Of a DNA stretch of 64,000 nt, positions 9,089 to 18,279 are shown one piece after another. The stretch lies in the NCBI GenBank assembly GCA_943842505.1, contig CALTDI010000014.1:1-64000 (forward strand), read 5' to 3'. Made by a program: the position numbers and the translations under genes. This DNA is from an uncultured Pseudomonadales bacterium (GTDB lineage Bacteria; Pseudomonadota; Gammaproteobacteria; Pseudomonadales; Pseudohongiellaceae). The notes under the pieces are model-generated. The model searched no databases, was not told the origin of the DNA, and worked only from the letters and a program-made list of their open reading frames with translations. The stretch's first letter is position 1; every line of letters starts with the position of its first letter.

Positions 9089-9592
9089 ATGATGCTTAGC
9101 AAACTGCAAATAACCGGCTGGATACTGGGCCTACTTCTTGCCACGGCCGTGGTTTTTTATGTCTATACCGCTCCATTCAATTACCAGAGGCTACCAGGCG
9201 TAAGAATTGGTGGCCAGCTGACCCAGCATCCTCAGAACTGGAACACAATCGATGTAGATGGAGTCGTCTATCTTAAGATGGAGGGATTTCCTCCGGTTGT
9301 AGTGAAAGTCTTTTACGCCACAGATGAGGGCGGCATCATCACTGCGACGCGTCCTGACAATGGTTATTGGGCAAAACGCGTCAGAAGCAATCCAAACGGC
9401 TGGATTCGCTTTGGTGACGCAACCTATGCGTTGAAGGCAACCGAGATATTTGGCGATGCACGCCTGCCGATGCTGGAGGCCTATGGAAGCAACAACGGAA
9501 TGTCCATGCGCTATGATTTCGAGGGTGAGATTATTACGGGTCAGAATGAGCCGCTGCATACCTGGGAAGTTTTTTACTGGACGACGCGCTAG
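9089..9592 (+). CDS. Membrane-anchored small protein, possible split-barrel fold (paralogue 1)
   Basis: A 167-residue protein with one N-terminal membrane segment (residues 8-28) and a soluble remainder. It is clearly related to the protein at 51954-52463: both share TAPF/Y, PGVRIGGQL/PGIIIGGTM, a central GFPP, ITATRPDNGYWAKRVR (identical except one residue) and GDATYALKATEI. The strand pattern recalls the split-barrel of flavin/F420-type or pyridoxamine-oxidase-like proteins, but I see no cofactor motif, so the fold is a guess. It lies 100 bases after pycB. The function is unknown and location is probably periplasm-facing inner membrane. Confidence 0.75.
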   Translation: MMLSKLQITGWILGLLLATAVVFYVYTAPFNYQRLPGVRIGGQLTQHPQNWNTIDVDGVVYLKMEGFPPVVVKVFYATDEGGIITATRPDNGYWAKRVRSNPNGWIRFGDATYALKATEIFGDARLPMLEAYGSNNGMSMRYDFEGEIITGQNEPLHTWEVFYWTTR

Positions 9593-9693
9593 CCTAATCT
9601 AGTTGTTCGCAACTGGGATAATAGATAGTAATAAGAGCAAGATTTTTCATTCGTTAGCAGCGAATAAGAAATCTGGCTTTCTTGCAGGGGTAA

Positions 9694-11886
9694 TTAAAAA
9701 GTAGTTTGGATGCTTAGGTTCAGGCGGCGATAACGACTGCTGCAGGAATCCTGTATCAGTGATATATCGCCATCGATGGTGGTGCCATTGAAGCGCTGTC
9801 TATATCTGCAGCGTGAAGCATCCAGTGTGTTGTCGGATTCCAGGCGGAAAGTCCAGTCTTCGAACCAGACTTTGGAAACGAATAGATCCAGCGATCGCTC
9901 TCTGTCGTTGCGGGTAATCGTCTTGATATCGATGTCATAGTTGCCGCCCCATATAGAGTGGCTGTAATCGATACCGTAGCTTAGGCCAAGCGAGGTAATG
10001 TCATGACGGAAATTGAGATTAGCGAATCCGCGACCACCGATGCGTTGCTTTGTCTTCAGAAACGGATCGATAATTTCGGAGTCGAATAAGCCTAGAGTCA
10101 TTCCGAGTATGGCATTCGGTAAGTTCAGTTTGTTTAGTCGAATACTCGCCCGATTAAACATTGCCCAGCGCTTGGCAGGTGCCACGTTACCCGTCGCAGA
10201 CAGTGGCTCTTCAGGGTCGATGGTGGCGTTGATTCTGCCAATGTAGTTGTCGATATCCGAATAGGAAATGCTACTGGAGATCACTCCTCCATCGTTGGGC
10301 AGGCGATATTCCAGTTGTCCTTCATAGTCCCAGCTTGTTTGTGGCTCCAGCTCGGGATTGCCGGCAAGCGCATTGAGGTCTCGGTCCTCTTCGTTCGTCG
10401 TCGCGGCGAAGCTTGAGAAGCTCAGTTGTGAAACGCTACGTTTAATTGTGCCGCGAAAGCGGAAATTTTCTTTGATATTGAAGCGGTAGTCGAAGGAAGG
10501 GCGCCAAAACTGAAAGTCACGGGTCTTGCTAACTGCGCCCGTCTGCGAGATCTCGGAAGTCTCATAGACCAAACTGCTTTCTAGTGAACTGCGATCGCTA
10601 AGCGTCCAGTTATGAAAGGCGAAACCTTCATAGCGAATTTCCTGAACCTTGGTTCCTGGGTTGGAGACCGAAAGAAGGGGTGACAGGCCGCCAACGCTTG
10701 CAGAGGGTGGTTCCGATCCGAAACTGCTGCCTATGAGCAAGCTAGATTCGAGCTGTGTATCGGCGCTCTCGATGCCAACGCGCAAAGATTGCGCATCAGT
10801 TAGTGAGAAGTTGTAATTACCCTGAACGATAAATTCCTTGCGCTCTTGCCTGGAATCGATGAATAGGTTCTTGCTCAAGCCCGCTTCCGCAGGGTTAGCT
10901 GAATACCGCTCTCTTACACTATTGCGGATTTCATCGTTGGCAACGAATAATACGGACAGACGTGAACCATCTTCGAAGCTGAACTCATAATCGCCCCCAA
11001 CTTCCCAATTACTTTCTTCTCTGTTGACATCTTCTTCCTCGATACGATTGACCAGCCCGGCATCGGTAAAATCGACAAAGTCTCGGCGAACAGGCCGTGG
11101 ATGGTCGCCCTCGCTGAGCAGCGCATTAAGCTGCATACGATGGGCTCCCAGGCTATAGCTCATATTGGTAGAGAGAATATTTTCTGACTGATCGCGGATA
11201 TTAGTCTCGAACAGAGTGCCCACTAGCTCGTTGTTCGGGCCTAGCCGAACTTCCCGATTGTCACGATTCTCATAATTAGGTCTAGCCTCTAGATTCACCA
11301 GTGCTTGAAAATTACCAACCTGCTGCGACCATGCAACCGAGCCTCCGGTCTCGAGGGTATCATCGTGATTGAGCCGATTAACAAGTTCCACCGTGGTGCT
11401 AGAGCGCGACTGTGAGGCAAGCAAGATCACATTGATTACTTCGCTGGCGCCACGCACATTCAATGCGCCGGTGGTGTCACGAATGATTTCGATGCGCTCG
11501 ACTTCCGCTGCGGTAATGCGATCGAGCTGATCTCGTGCGGAATTTCCTTTACCCGCTATGCGTTGTCCGTTGATTAATAGGTTGCCGCCGGTGCCCAGTC
11601 CGCGACCTCCGCCGCGACCACCTGGTCCGCCGCCACCGAGGGAGATGCCGGGAATACGGTCTAGCATGTCGTTGGCTGTGACAGGATTGTATTGTGAGAA
11701 GAAATCAGAGCTATAGACGACGGTGGAGTTGGCGCTGTCATCTGCGTTTTCTGCATTTGCCACGGCAGTATCTTCGGCCGATTGCGCGGAAGGGGAGTTC
11801 TCCTGTGCGAAGCTGCTTTGTGCTGTCAGCAATAGCAGGGAGAGACTGAGGAATGGCAGACGCGATCGTTGCTTTATCCTGCTCAT
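9694..11886 (-). CDS. TonB-dependent receptor
   Basis: Start ATG 11886 gives 730 residues with a signal peptide ending SSFAQ; the upstream ATG 11958 would add 24 residues that spoil it. The plug domain (residues 50-180) contains YNPVTANDMLDRIPGISL, a very glycine-rich loop, LLINGQRIAGKG, ITAAEVERIEIIRD and RGASEVINVI, all typical of TonB-dependent receptors. The rest is a 22-strand barrel ending in aromatic Phe (SIQTTF), as expected for outer-membrane insertion. It imports a large or scarce ligand (siderophore, oligosaccharide or similar) using TonB energy. The ligand is unknown and no transporter partner is adjacent. Confidence 0.9.
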   Translation of the reverse strand: MSRIKQRSRLPFLSLSLLLLTAQSSFAQENSPSAQSAEDTAVANAENADDSANSTVVYSSDFFSQYNPVTANDMLDRIPGISLGGGGPGGRGGGRGLGTGGNLLINGQRIAGKGNSARDQLDRITAAEVERIEIIRDTTGALNVRGASEVINVILLASQSRSSTTVELVNRLNHDDTLETGGSVAWSQQVGNFQALVNLEARPNYENRDNREVRLGPNNELVGTLFETNIRDQSENILSTNMSYSLGAHRMQLNALLSEGDHPRPVRRDFVDFTDAGLVNRIEEEDVNREESNWEVGGDYEFSFEDGSRLSVLFVANDEIRNSVRERYSANPAEAGLSKNLFIDSRQERKEFIVQGNYNFSLTDAQSLRVGIESADTQLESSLLIGSSFGSEPPSASVGGLSPLLSVSNPGTKVQEIRYEGFAFHNWTLSDRSSLESSLVYETSEISQTGAVSKTRDFQFWRPSFDYRFNIKENFRFRGTIKRSVSQLSFSSFAATTNEEDRDLNALAGNPELEPQTSWDYEGQLEYRLPNDGGVISSSISYSDIDNYIGRINATIDPEEPLSATGNVAPAKRWAMFNRASIRLNKLNLPNAILGMTLGLFDSEIIDPFLKTKQRIGGRGFANLNFRHDITSLGLSYGIDYSHSIWGGNYDIDIKTITRNDRERSLDLFVSKVWFEDWTFRLESDNTLDASRCRYRQRFNGTTIDGDISLIQDSCSSRYRRLNLSIQTTF

Positions 11887-12017
11887 GATTAGTAATGCCC
11901 TAGCCAAAACGAAGCATATTATCAGATATCTCAAGGTCGGGTGAGAGATTGAACACAAGTTGAAGCTAAATAACCACAGAACACGCTAAATAGCTCCAGA
12001 AAGACTGTATTCGGCCT

Positions 12018-12173
12018 CTAATTCCAAATACTGAGCTTTTTTGTTGGCAAGCGAGGCCCGGGTTCAGGTCGGTTTAGCCGAAAGTTAATGCAGTCGATGA
12101 ATAGCAAGCCGGTGAGGCTAATTAGGGCGAGAGACATATATAAATGTTTAATCGGTAGATAGAGATCTTGCAT
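12018..12173 (-). pseudogene. 51-residue membrane ORF resembling the first helix of SirB2-type proteins
   Basis: From ATG 12173 (AGGACC upstream) the peptide is 51 residues. It starts MQDLYLPIKHLYMSLALIS, a pattern like the first helix of SirB2 (invasion gene expression up-regulator) proteins, which are about 120 residues with four helices. Here the frame ends after one helix with a charged tail, and no continuation is visible downstream. It is either a decayed fragment or an unrelated small membrane protein. Low certainty. Confidence 0.3.
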
Positions 12174-12352
12174 GGTCGGTCCTGTACGTATTACTCGAAG
12201 ATACTGGATAAAAACGAGGTTTTCAGCGCTCATTCACTAAGTCTTGATGCCAATCAATCTGCGCTGTCACCTACTGTATAACATGGCCTTATGCAGAGGC
12301 TGAAGAGTGCTTCGCCCAGATAGTTTGTCTGATTTTTATAAGGAGATTGTGA

Positions 12353-12838
12353 ATGATTCACGAAGTAACGGGAGATATTTTATTAACCAAGGCGCAGGCG
12401 ATAGCGCATGGGATAGCGGCCAACGATCCAATGAACCAAGGCCTGGCGCTGTCTCTGCATGAGCAATATCCGGCGATGCATAAAGATTTTCACCATTGGT
12501 GCCATCAGAATCATCCCAAGCCTGGTGAGGCTTGGGTTTGGGGTGGGGCGGAAGGCGCGCGAGTCGTGAACCTGATAACTCAAGAGGGGGGATATGGGGG
12601 AGGGAACCGACCGGGTAAGGCCTCCGAGTCCATAGTCAATCACGCTTTGCGTGCGCTGAAGAAGATAGTCGAGAAAGAAGGGTTTAACTCACTAGCATTG
12701 CCAAGACTGGCCACCGGTGTAGGTGGACTAGATTGGGAGCAGGTCAAACCGCTGATCGAATCTCAGCTCGGGGATCTCGATATTCCGATCTATGTGTACA
12801 CCGTCTATCAGGCTGGGGAGCAGGCTGTAGAGCCTTAA
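12353..12838 (+). CDS. Macro domain protein (ADP-ribose binding/hydrolysing)
   Basis: The 161-residue protein is a single macro domain. It starts MIHEVTGDILLTKAQAIAHG, has a glycine-rich phosphate-binding segment (EGGYGGGNRPGKAS) and a second loop LPRLATGVGGLDW, with flanking WVWGG and VVNLITQ strands. Such proteins bind ADP-ribose and often remove it from proteins or nucleic acids; the short form is close to the TARG1/ALC1-like group. The start has a good AAGGAGA site. The universal stress protein gene follows in the same direction after 69 bases. Cytoplasmic. Confidence 0.85.
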   Translation: MIHEVTGDILLTKAQAIAHGIAANDPMNQGLALSLHEQYPAMHKDFHHWCHQNHPKPGEAWVWGGAEGARVVNLITQEGGYGGGNRPGKASESIVNHALRALKKIVEKEGFNSLALPRLATGVGGLDWEQVKPLIESQLGDLDIPIYVYTVYQAGEQAVEP

Positions 12839-12907
12839 GGTTCTTGCGTAGTTAGGGAATTAATCTCAGAACGGCTTTATAAGCCTGGCGAATCAAGGAG
12901 AAACTAG

Positions 12908-13732
12908 ATGCCAACTCTAAACAAGATTTTTGCAGTAATAGATCCGACTACTGACAATCAGATAGCTCTTACGCGAGCTGGAAAAATCGCCGGGCGCAAC
13001 GACGATATTGCGATCCATGTGTACGAGGCTATTCATGTTAGTGGAGATACGGCAGATGCCGATGCCATGGAGCGGGTTGAGACTGCGCGCCATCAGGCGT
13101 GGCTGGATACTCTGGTTGCCCCCCTACGAGAGGCTGGCCTGAAGGTTGTTGTCGAGATTGAATGGACTCCTCTATGGCGAGATGCAATTGCCCCGGCCGC
13201 GCTAAGGGCTGGTGCCAGCCTCATCATCAAGGCGGCAAATGCCAGAACCGGAGCACAGAGACGACTACTTAAGACAGCGGACTGGACCTTGCTGCGAAAT
13301 GCGCCCTGTCCGGTTTACCAGATAAAGAAGGATGAGATATCAACCAATATCAAGGTGCTGATGGCGATCGATATGTCACGTGATGATGCCTTACATACGC
13401 AGCTTAATGATCTGGTAATTGGCTACGGCAAGGCTTTGCTGGTGGGAGCCGAGGGTTCCAGTATCTATGCCGTCAATGCCTATCCAAGTGCTGACAAGTA
13501 TATCTATAAGGACGACCTTGCTGCCAAAGCAGGTATAGACTCTGCAAATGCGTATACGATCGAAGGACCGCCGGAGAAAGTTATTCCTGAAATTGCTGAG
13601 CAGATAGAAGCCGACATCGTTATTGTTGGAACGGCAGCACGTGATGGTATAAAGGCAGCAATGATTGGCAATACGGCTGAGAAAATATTGGATGCGATTG
13701 CAACCAATATTCTTACGGTGAATGTTAGCTAG
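12908..13732 (+). CDS. Tandem universal stress protein (UspE-like)
   Basis: The 274-residue product holds two UspA domains, roughly residues 5-140 and 145-274. The first domain has FAVIDPTTDNQIAL at its first strand; the second ends with DIVIVGTAARDG and a nucleotide-loop-like IGNTAEKILDAIATNILTV. It is a cytoplasmic stress-response protein with probable ATP/AMP binding in the second half. A strong AAGGAGA site precedes ATG 12908, and a strong hairpin terminator follows. Confidence 0.88.
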   Translation: MPTLNKIFAVIDPTTDNQIALTRAGKIAGRNDDIAIHVYEAIHVSGDTADADAMERVETARHQAWLDTLVAPLREAGLKVVVEIEWTPLWRDAIAPAALRAGASLIIKAANARTGAQRRLLKTADWTLLRNAPCPVYQIKKDEISTNIKVLMAIDMSRDDALHTQLNDLVIGYGKALLVGAEGSSIYAVNAYPSADKYIYKDDLAAKAGIDSANAYTIEGPPEKVIPEIAEQIEADIVIVGTAARDGIKAAMIGNTAEKILDAIATNILTVNVS

Positions 13733-13750
13733 ATTTCGTTGTAATTAAAA

Positions 13751-13786
13751 AAGGCGGAGTAGACGTTCCGGTCTCTCCGCCTCTTT
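13751..13786. terminator. Terminator between convergent usp and HD-domain genes
   Basis: GGCGGAG at 13753-13759 pairs with CTCCGCC at 13775-13781, flanked by A-rich sequence on the left and TCTTTT on the right. It can serve both converging genes. Confidence 0.8.
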
Positions 13787-13823
13787 TGCAACGTTGATCT
13801 ACAAGTGGTCAGTACAATAAGTG

Positions 13824-14609
13824 CTATAGAAAATTATTAGGCCAAATCATACTGCGCCACATATGAGCAACAGGACTGTTGTCGAAACCCAGGCCTTCTT
13901 TCGGTTGGCGGAAATGGCGTCCGATGATGTCGGTAAAGTCATCAACGTCTACCGTCACGCCTTCCTCGAAAGAATAGAGATCATTCAGAGTAATAAGTCG
14001 AGAGGTCATATACCACTTATGATTTTTTGCTTCCTCATAGGCTTGATAGATATAGGGTTCTGGTTTGTAGTCGGCGCCAAAGAAGCGGATGTAGGCTTCT
14101 GGATACGCATAGCCAACGGACTCATCGGGAAAAAATCGCAGAGCCTGGTGGGCCTCGATTGCCCAGGCAATCTCTTCGTCGACATAGGGGCGAATCATCT
14201 GCGCACACCAGTAGCCATGGTCGGTACGAATCAGGTTGGACACACAGATATCATGAAGTAGGCAGGCGAGAACCACTTTTTCTTCCATGCCGTTGTTCCT
14301 GGCAAGGCGAGCACTTTGTAACACATGGTTAGCCGGCGCAAAGCGTAGCTTAAAAAAGTCGACTAGGGTGGGTGCTTCAGGCATCTCTGGCAGTCGCGGA
14401 TCATCGTGCTGATACCAGGGACGAGTATCGCCGACGACCTCTTCCGGTGTGGGTTCGATATTGCACATCCAGGGAGTGGCAATGCGCTTATCAAGCTCAA
14501 CGCTCATAGCCTCTTCTAGAGCGTCGGCTTTTTCGGATAGAGTGGCGCCGCCGGCTATGGAAGCCACCGTGGCCGCACTCATATTGCTGAGAAATTTGCG
14601 TCGATCCAT
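13824..14609 (-). CDS. Tat-exported HD-domain protein, PhnZ-like diiron oxygenase candidate
   Basis: The 261-residue protein begins DRRKFLSNMSAATVASIAG, a twin-arginine signal, so it is exported folded. Its core is an HD domain: His95 (NHVLQ), His119-Asp120 (CLLHDI), His131, His154 (IEAHQ) and Asp210 (LND). The spacing His95-24-His119 and His154-56-Asp210 resembles the metal ligands I recall for PhnZ, the mixed-valent diiron oxygenase of phosphonate catabolism, rather than a nucleotide phosphohydrolase. A phosphohydrolase role is still possible. The start has an AGGAGG site. It is convergent with the usp gene and no phosphonate genes are nearby. Confidence 0.7.
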   Translation of the reverse strand: MDRRKFLSNMSAATVASIAGGATLSEKADALEEAMSVELDKRIATPWMCNIEPTPEEVVGDTRPWYQHDDPRLPEMPEAPTLVDFFKLRFAPANHVLQSARLARNNGMEEKVVLACLLHDICVSNLIRTDHGYWCAQMIRPYVDEEIAWAIEAHQALRFFPDESVGYAYPEAYIRFFGADYKPEPYIYQAYEEAKNHKWYMTSRLITLNDLYSFEEGVTVDVDDFTDIIGRHFRQPKEGLGFDNSPVAHMWRSMIWPNNFL

Positions 14610-14909
14610 CTTTGTTCCTCCTCTAGCTCATCTTTGCAAGCCAATAAGTTAAGGTGAAGTGTCAGAATGACGTCCGACTGCAGACTGTGACGCCGAGCCA
14701 ATGACATAGGTTTATCATATAAACGCAATGAGCACTAGATTTTTAGATGGAATCGGATTTTCTCCGTGGGCGCGCCTTTCTATATCAGTGCTATTTCTTC
14801 ACAGGAGAATAAGAAGGCCCGTAATATGGAGCCTCCAGCAAGTAATAGACAAATCGTTCAATAAGCTCTAGTCTTTTCCTCTACTTGAAATAGTCTATTG
14901 GGTGAAATT
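14610..14909. other. Divergent promoter region
   Basis: This 300-base gap separates the divergently read HD-domain gene and secreted-protein gene and must hold both promoters. No gene or repeat was seen in it. Confidence 0.4.
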
Positions 14910-15887
14910 ATGAAACTTTCTTCAATGTATATGCCTGCGACTTTGCTGGGATTTCTCTCTTTCACAGCTGCAATAAGCGCGGCTCCACAAGACTATATTG
15001 TTGGCCGCACAGTCCATGGCCAGCCCGATTTACAAGGGTTGTGGACAAACGACACCATCACTCCTATCGAACGACCTGTAGCACTGGCTGGTCAGGCCTT
15101 CCTCAGTACTGACGAAGTTGCAGCCTTGGAGGCGCGAACTGCGGAGAGAAGGGAATTAGCAGACGACAATATCGTTGTCGAAACCGGCGGCAGCATTGGA
15201 GGCTACAACCAGATATGGCTGGATTCGGGGGATACAGTATTGTCGACGGGGCAAACTTCCATGATCGTCGATCCGCCCAATGGTCGGGCCCCGATTCGAC
15301 CTGAGGCCGCAGCAAAAAGAGACTATGGCTTCGCGCATGTAGAAGATCATTGGGTAAATCACACCGTGTGGGATCGTTGTATTACTCGCGGGGTGCCGGG
15401 GTCGATGTTGCCTGCAGGCTACAACAATGCATACCGTTTTATTCAAACAGCAGACAGCTTCACAATAGTTCACGAAATGATCCATGACGTGCGAATTATT
15501 TCCTTGAACAAGGATGTACATGTCGACTCCAGCGTGAAGTTGTGGATGGGAGATTCAATTGCGCACTGGGAAGGCGATTCGCTGGTGGTAGAGACGCGTA
15601 ATTTCAATGACCGTGGCATGATTGCCAGCAGTGCTGCAGGCGGTCGTTTGAAAGGTGTGCCTGTTTCAGAGGAATTACATGTACTAGAAAGATTTACTCG
15701 AGTTAGCGAAGCCACCATCATGTGGGAGGCAACAGTTACCGATCCGGTAAACTTTACCGAACCCTTTACAATTTCTATGCCATTAACTCGCGACGATGAG
15801 TACGTTATGTATGAGTATGCCTGCCACGAAGGTAACTATGCTATATCTAATATTTTAAGTGCAGGGCGTGCAAAAGAAACAGAGTAG
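14910..15887 (+). CDS. Secreted conserved protein of unknown function (copy 2 of 2)
   Basis: From ATG 14910 the product is 325 residues; a TTG at 14898 is an alternative. A signal peptide ends near ISAAPQ. It shares its whole layout with the protein at 4570-5550: PDLQGLWTNDTITPIERP, GGYNQIWLDSG, SMIVDPPNGRAP, WDRCITRGVPGSM, VRIISLNKDVH, WMGDSIAHWEGDSLVVETR, LHVLERFTRV and YEYACHEGNYAI. The paired cysteines in DRC and ACHEG are conserved in both copies and could form a disulfide or ligand site. It is convergent with a PQQ dehydrogenase and shares its terminator. Function unknown. Confidence 0.8.
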   Translation: MKLSSMYMPATLLGFLSFTAAISAAPQDYIVGRTVHGQPDLQGLWTNDTITPIERPVALAGQAFLSTDEVAALEARTAERRELADDNIVVETGGSIGGYNQIWLDSGDTVLSTGQTSMIVDPPNGRAPIRPEAAAKRDYGFAHVEDHWVNHTVWDRCITRGVPGSMLPAGYNNAYRFIQTADSFTIVHEMIHDVRIISLNKDVHVDSSVKLWMGDSIAHWEGDSLVVETRNFNDRGMIASSAAGGRLKGVPVSEELHVLERFTRVSEATIMWEATVTDPVNFTEPFTISMPLTRDDEYVMYEYACHEGNYAISNILSAGRAKETE

Positions 15888-15917
15888 AGTTCAGATTCTA
15901 ATCGCTTGCTTTAAATT

Positions 15918-15956
15918 AAAAGGGCGGAAGGATTATTAATCCTTCCGCCCTTTTTT
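15918..15956. terminator. Bidirectional terminator, twin of the one at 20688-20734
   Basis: A perfect 16-bp stem (15918-15933 with 15939-15954), core GGGCGGAAGGAT, five-base loop and T-run. It lies after both the rightward secreted-protein gene and the leftward PQQ dehydrogenase. The same stem recurs after the second PQQ dehydrogenase. Confidence 0.92.
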
Positions 15957-15986
15957 AATGCGTCTATAGCTTGATTAAGCCGTGTA

Positions 15987-18044
15987 CTAGTGCGCTGCAC
16001 CCCCGGTCGCTTGCGCGCCAGGTAAGGCCATCGCAGTTATCTTGGATCCTGTCTGCAGGATGATGTACTGATGACCATCGTGCTTCCAGGAGCTCATGCC
16101 ATAACGGCTCTGTGCTGGAACTTCAACACGTCCTACTTCTTCGCCAGTCTTCTTGTCGATGGCATACAGAAGCGCAGTCTGACCGTCGTGATCCATGTCT
16201 GAGTAGATTAGCAGGTTCTTCGTGGTCACCATGGAAACAGGATTTCCAGTTCCAGTATCGCCAACATCTATTCCTTCCAGAGCAGGGTTGTTGCGGATGC
16301 GGTCAGGTGTCTCACCTGTCGGAATCTGAAACGCAATCTCGCCGGTATTCATATCGTAGGCGGTGATGCTGCTATACGGTGGCTTGAAGTAGGGCAGGCC
16401 AGAAGCTAGACGAGGGGGCCTGCCGCCAGGGCCATTGGCATACATCGCGAAAGTAGTTCCAGTTGGGTTAGGGATGCGGGCATCCGCTTCTTCGCCAGGA
16501 ATCACACGCTGCCAGCTACAGGCTCTCATCGAGGGCACGTACAGGAAGCCGGAAGTTGGATCCGCCACCGGTGGCGCATAAATATTTGCACCGCCGCCAT
16601 CACCCGGGCACATGGCCGAGCTGATCTTGCCTGCTTCGTTTGCCGCGTGGATTGGTGGGTTGAACAGAGGGCCCATGTCGTAGTTGGCCATTACTTCGAG
16701 TGCTTCTCTGCGCAGCTGCGGAGTGAAGTCGATAAGGTCTTCTTCGCTAATGCCTTGCATCTCGAAGGGTGGTGGCTTAGTTGGGATGGGCTGTGTAGTC
16801 GACAGCTTCTCGCCAGGAACTTCAGAAGCTGGAACTGCACGATCTTCCATCGGCCAGATTGGCTCGCCAGTCATGCGATCGAAGGTATACACATAGCCTT
16901 GCTTGGTTACCTGAGCGACTGCAGGCACTATGCCTCTGCCGGGAATATTCAGATCTAACTGAATCGGAGCGGCGGGGTTGTCGTAGTTCCATACATCGTG
17001 TTTTACCGTCTGATAGTGCCAGCGGCGCTCACCGGTCTCGGTGTCCAGCGCGATTACGCTAGTGCCGAACAGATTGTCACCAGGGCGGAATCCGCCGTAG
17101 TAATCGATCGTTGGCGGGTTAGTTGGGACGTAGACGATATTGTTCTCAGGGTCTGCTGTTAGCGGTGCCCACGAAGATACATCTCCGGTCCACTGCCACG
17201 CATCGTTTTCCCATGTCTCATGACCGTACTCACCTGGCTTGGGAATCACATTAAACTTCCACTTAAATTCGCCGGTAACTTTGTCATAGGCCAGAATATC
17301 GCCGGGGACGTTTTCAATTCGTGCTTGCAGGTAACCCTGCTCGGCGGAGTTGCCTACGACAATCGTGTCGTTAACTACGATTGGTGGAGAAGAGGCTGTG
17401 ATGTAACCGGTCTCCAGTGGGATGCCTTCATAGGGATCGTAGGGATGGCCAAGATCGGCAAGCATGTCCACGACGCCAGTCGCAGGGAAGCCGTCTACGG
17501 GCACCTGCCCACCGAAGCCCTCAAGTGGGGCGCCGGTCTCGGCATCTAGCGCGACTAGAAAGAATCCGGGTGTGGAGATGTAGACCACGCCCTTGCCATC
17601 GATGCGTGAATAGCCAATACCTTTGCCGTAAGAGGCACGCATGGAATATTCCCAGCGACCTGTGTTTGGCAGACGGTAGGCCCAGAGTGTTTCACCAGTC
17701 TTTGGGTCGATAGCAACGACGTTGCGGCGTGGCCCAGACACGGTGATTAGTTTGCCATCTACATAGGTAGGTGTGGAGCGGCCGGCGCGACCATTGAAAC
17801 TAGCGCCGTCCCATTCCCAGGCCACTTCGAGTTCACTGAAATTTTCTGCGGTAATCTCATCGGCAGGAGTGTAACGGGTGTGGGCGTAATCGCCGCCTAG
17901 TGTGTACCACTCCACGGTGTCGTCTGTGACCAGATTCTGGCTCATGCCAATCTGCGGCAATATGCACAGAACGACCGCCAAAAAGCTTAAACGTGCGAGC
18001 TTGTTGGGCTTAGAGCCTGAATTTATAGAAGAACATGCTTTCAT
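15987..18044 (-). CDS. PQQ-dependent dehydrogenase (paralogue A)
   Basis: A 685-residue exported quinoprotein with a signal peptide ending GMSQN. The mature protein is an eight-blade propeller with repeated docking motifs: DPKTGETLWAYR, YDKVTGEFKWKF, LDTETGERRWHYQ, FDRMTGEPIWP and IDKKTGEEVG. The layout suits a membrane- or periplasm-located PQQ alcohol/aldose-type dehydrogenase that passes electrons to ubiquinone or cytochrome c; there is no fused cytochrome domain. It is very similar end to end to the protein at 20775-22829, from the propeller to the C-terminal PGAQATGGAAH. Substrate is unknown. It ends just before a strong terminator shared with its convergent neighbour. Confidence 0.88.
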   Translation of the reverse strand: MKACSSINSGSKPNKLARLSFLAVVLCILPQIGMSQNLVTDDTVEWYTLGGDYAHTRYTPADEITAENFSELEVAWEWDGASFNGRAGRSTPTYVDGKLITVSGPRRNVVAIDPKTGETLWAYRLPNTGRWEYSMRASYGKGIGYSRIDGKGVVYISTPGFFLVALDAETGAPLEGFGGQVPVDGFPATGVVDMLADLGHPYDPYEGIPLETGYITASSPPIVVNDTIVVGNSAEQGYLQARIENVPGDILAYDKVTGEFKWKFNVIPKPGEYGHETWENDAWQWTGDVSSWAPLTADPENNIVYVPTNPPTIDYYGGFRPGDNLFGTSVIALDTETGERRWHYQTVKHDVWNYDNPAAPIQLDLNIPGRGIVPAVAQVTKQGYVYTFDRMTGEPIWPMEDRAVPASEVPGEKLSTTQPIPTKPPPFEMQGISEEDLIDFTPQLRREALEVMANYDMGPLFNPPIHAANEAGKISSAMCPGDGGGANIYAPPVADPTSGFLYVPSMRACSWQRVIPGEEADARIPNPTGTTFAMYANGPGGRPPRLASGLPYFKPPYSSITAYDMNTGEIAFQIPTGETPDRIRNNPALEGIDVGDTGTGNPVSMVTTKNLLIYSDMDHDGQTALLYAIDKKTGEEVGRVEVPAQSRYGMSSWKHDGHQYIILQTGSKITAMALPGAQATGGAAH

Positions 18045-18062
18045 TGATATAGCCTCATTAGA

Positions 18063-18100
18063 TACAAAATCTAGCGAAGGATACCATAGAGAATATAGCG
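18063..18100 (-). promoter_or_regulatory. Upstream box shared by the two PQQ dehydrogenase paralogues (copy A)
   Basis: The sequence ATCTAGCGAAGGATACCATAG about 30 bases above the start codon is nearly the same as ATCTAGTGGAGGATACCATAG at 22855-22875, above paralogue B. Conservation outside coding sequence suggests a common promoter or operator kept after duplication. Confidence 0.5.
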
Positions 18101-18184
18101 AGTGATCTTGCGACTGAAATTAAATGCGATGAAGCCCGGAGTCATGATTGCAGAGGCTCTCAGGATAAATAGAGTGAATAGATA

Positions 18185-18225
18185 GGGTCAGGATAAAAGT
18201 AAAATATTGGTTTTTATGCTGACCC
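18185..18225. repeat. REP-like palindrome
   Basis: GGGTCAG at 18185 and CTGACCC ending at 18225 with further pairing ATAAAA/TTTTAT form an imperfect hairpin of about 14-16 bp. It lies downstream of the leftward cytochrome gene and upstream of PQQ paralogue A. It could be the cytochrome operon terminator or a dispersed REP element; see also 54950-54990. Confidence 0.45.
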
Positions 18226-18279
18226 TTTTGCTTCAATTGTCTAATTGCAGGGAAACGCTGCGGCATAATTACAATCAGT

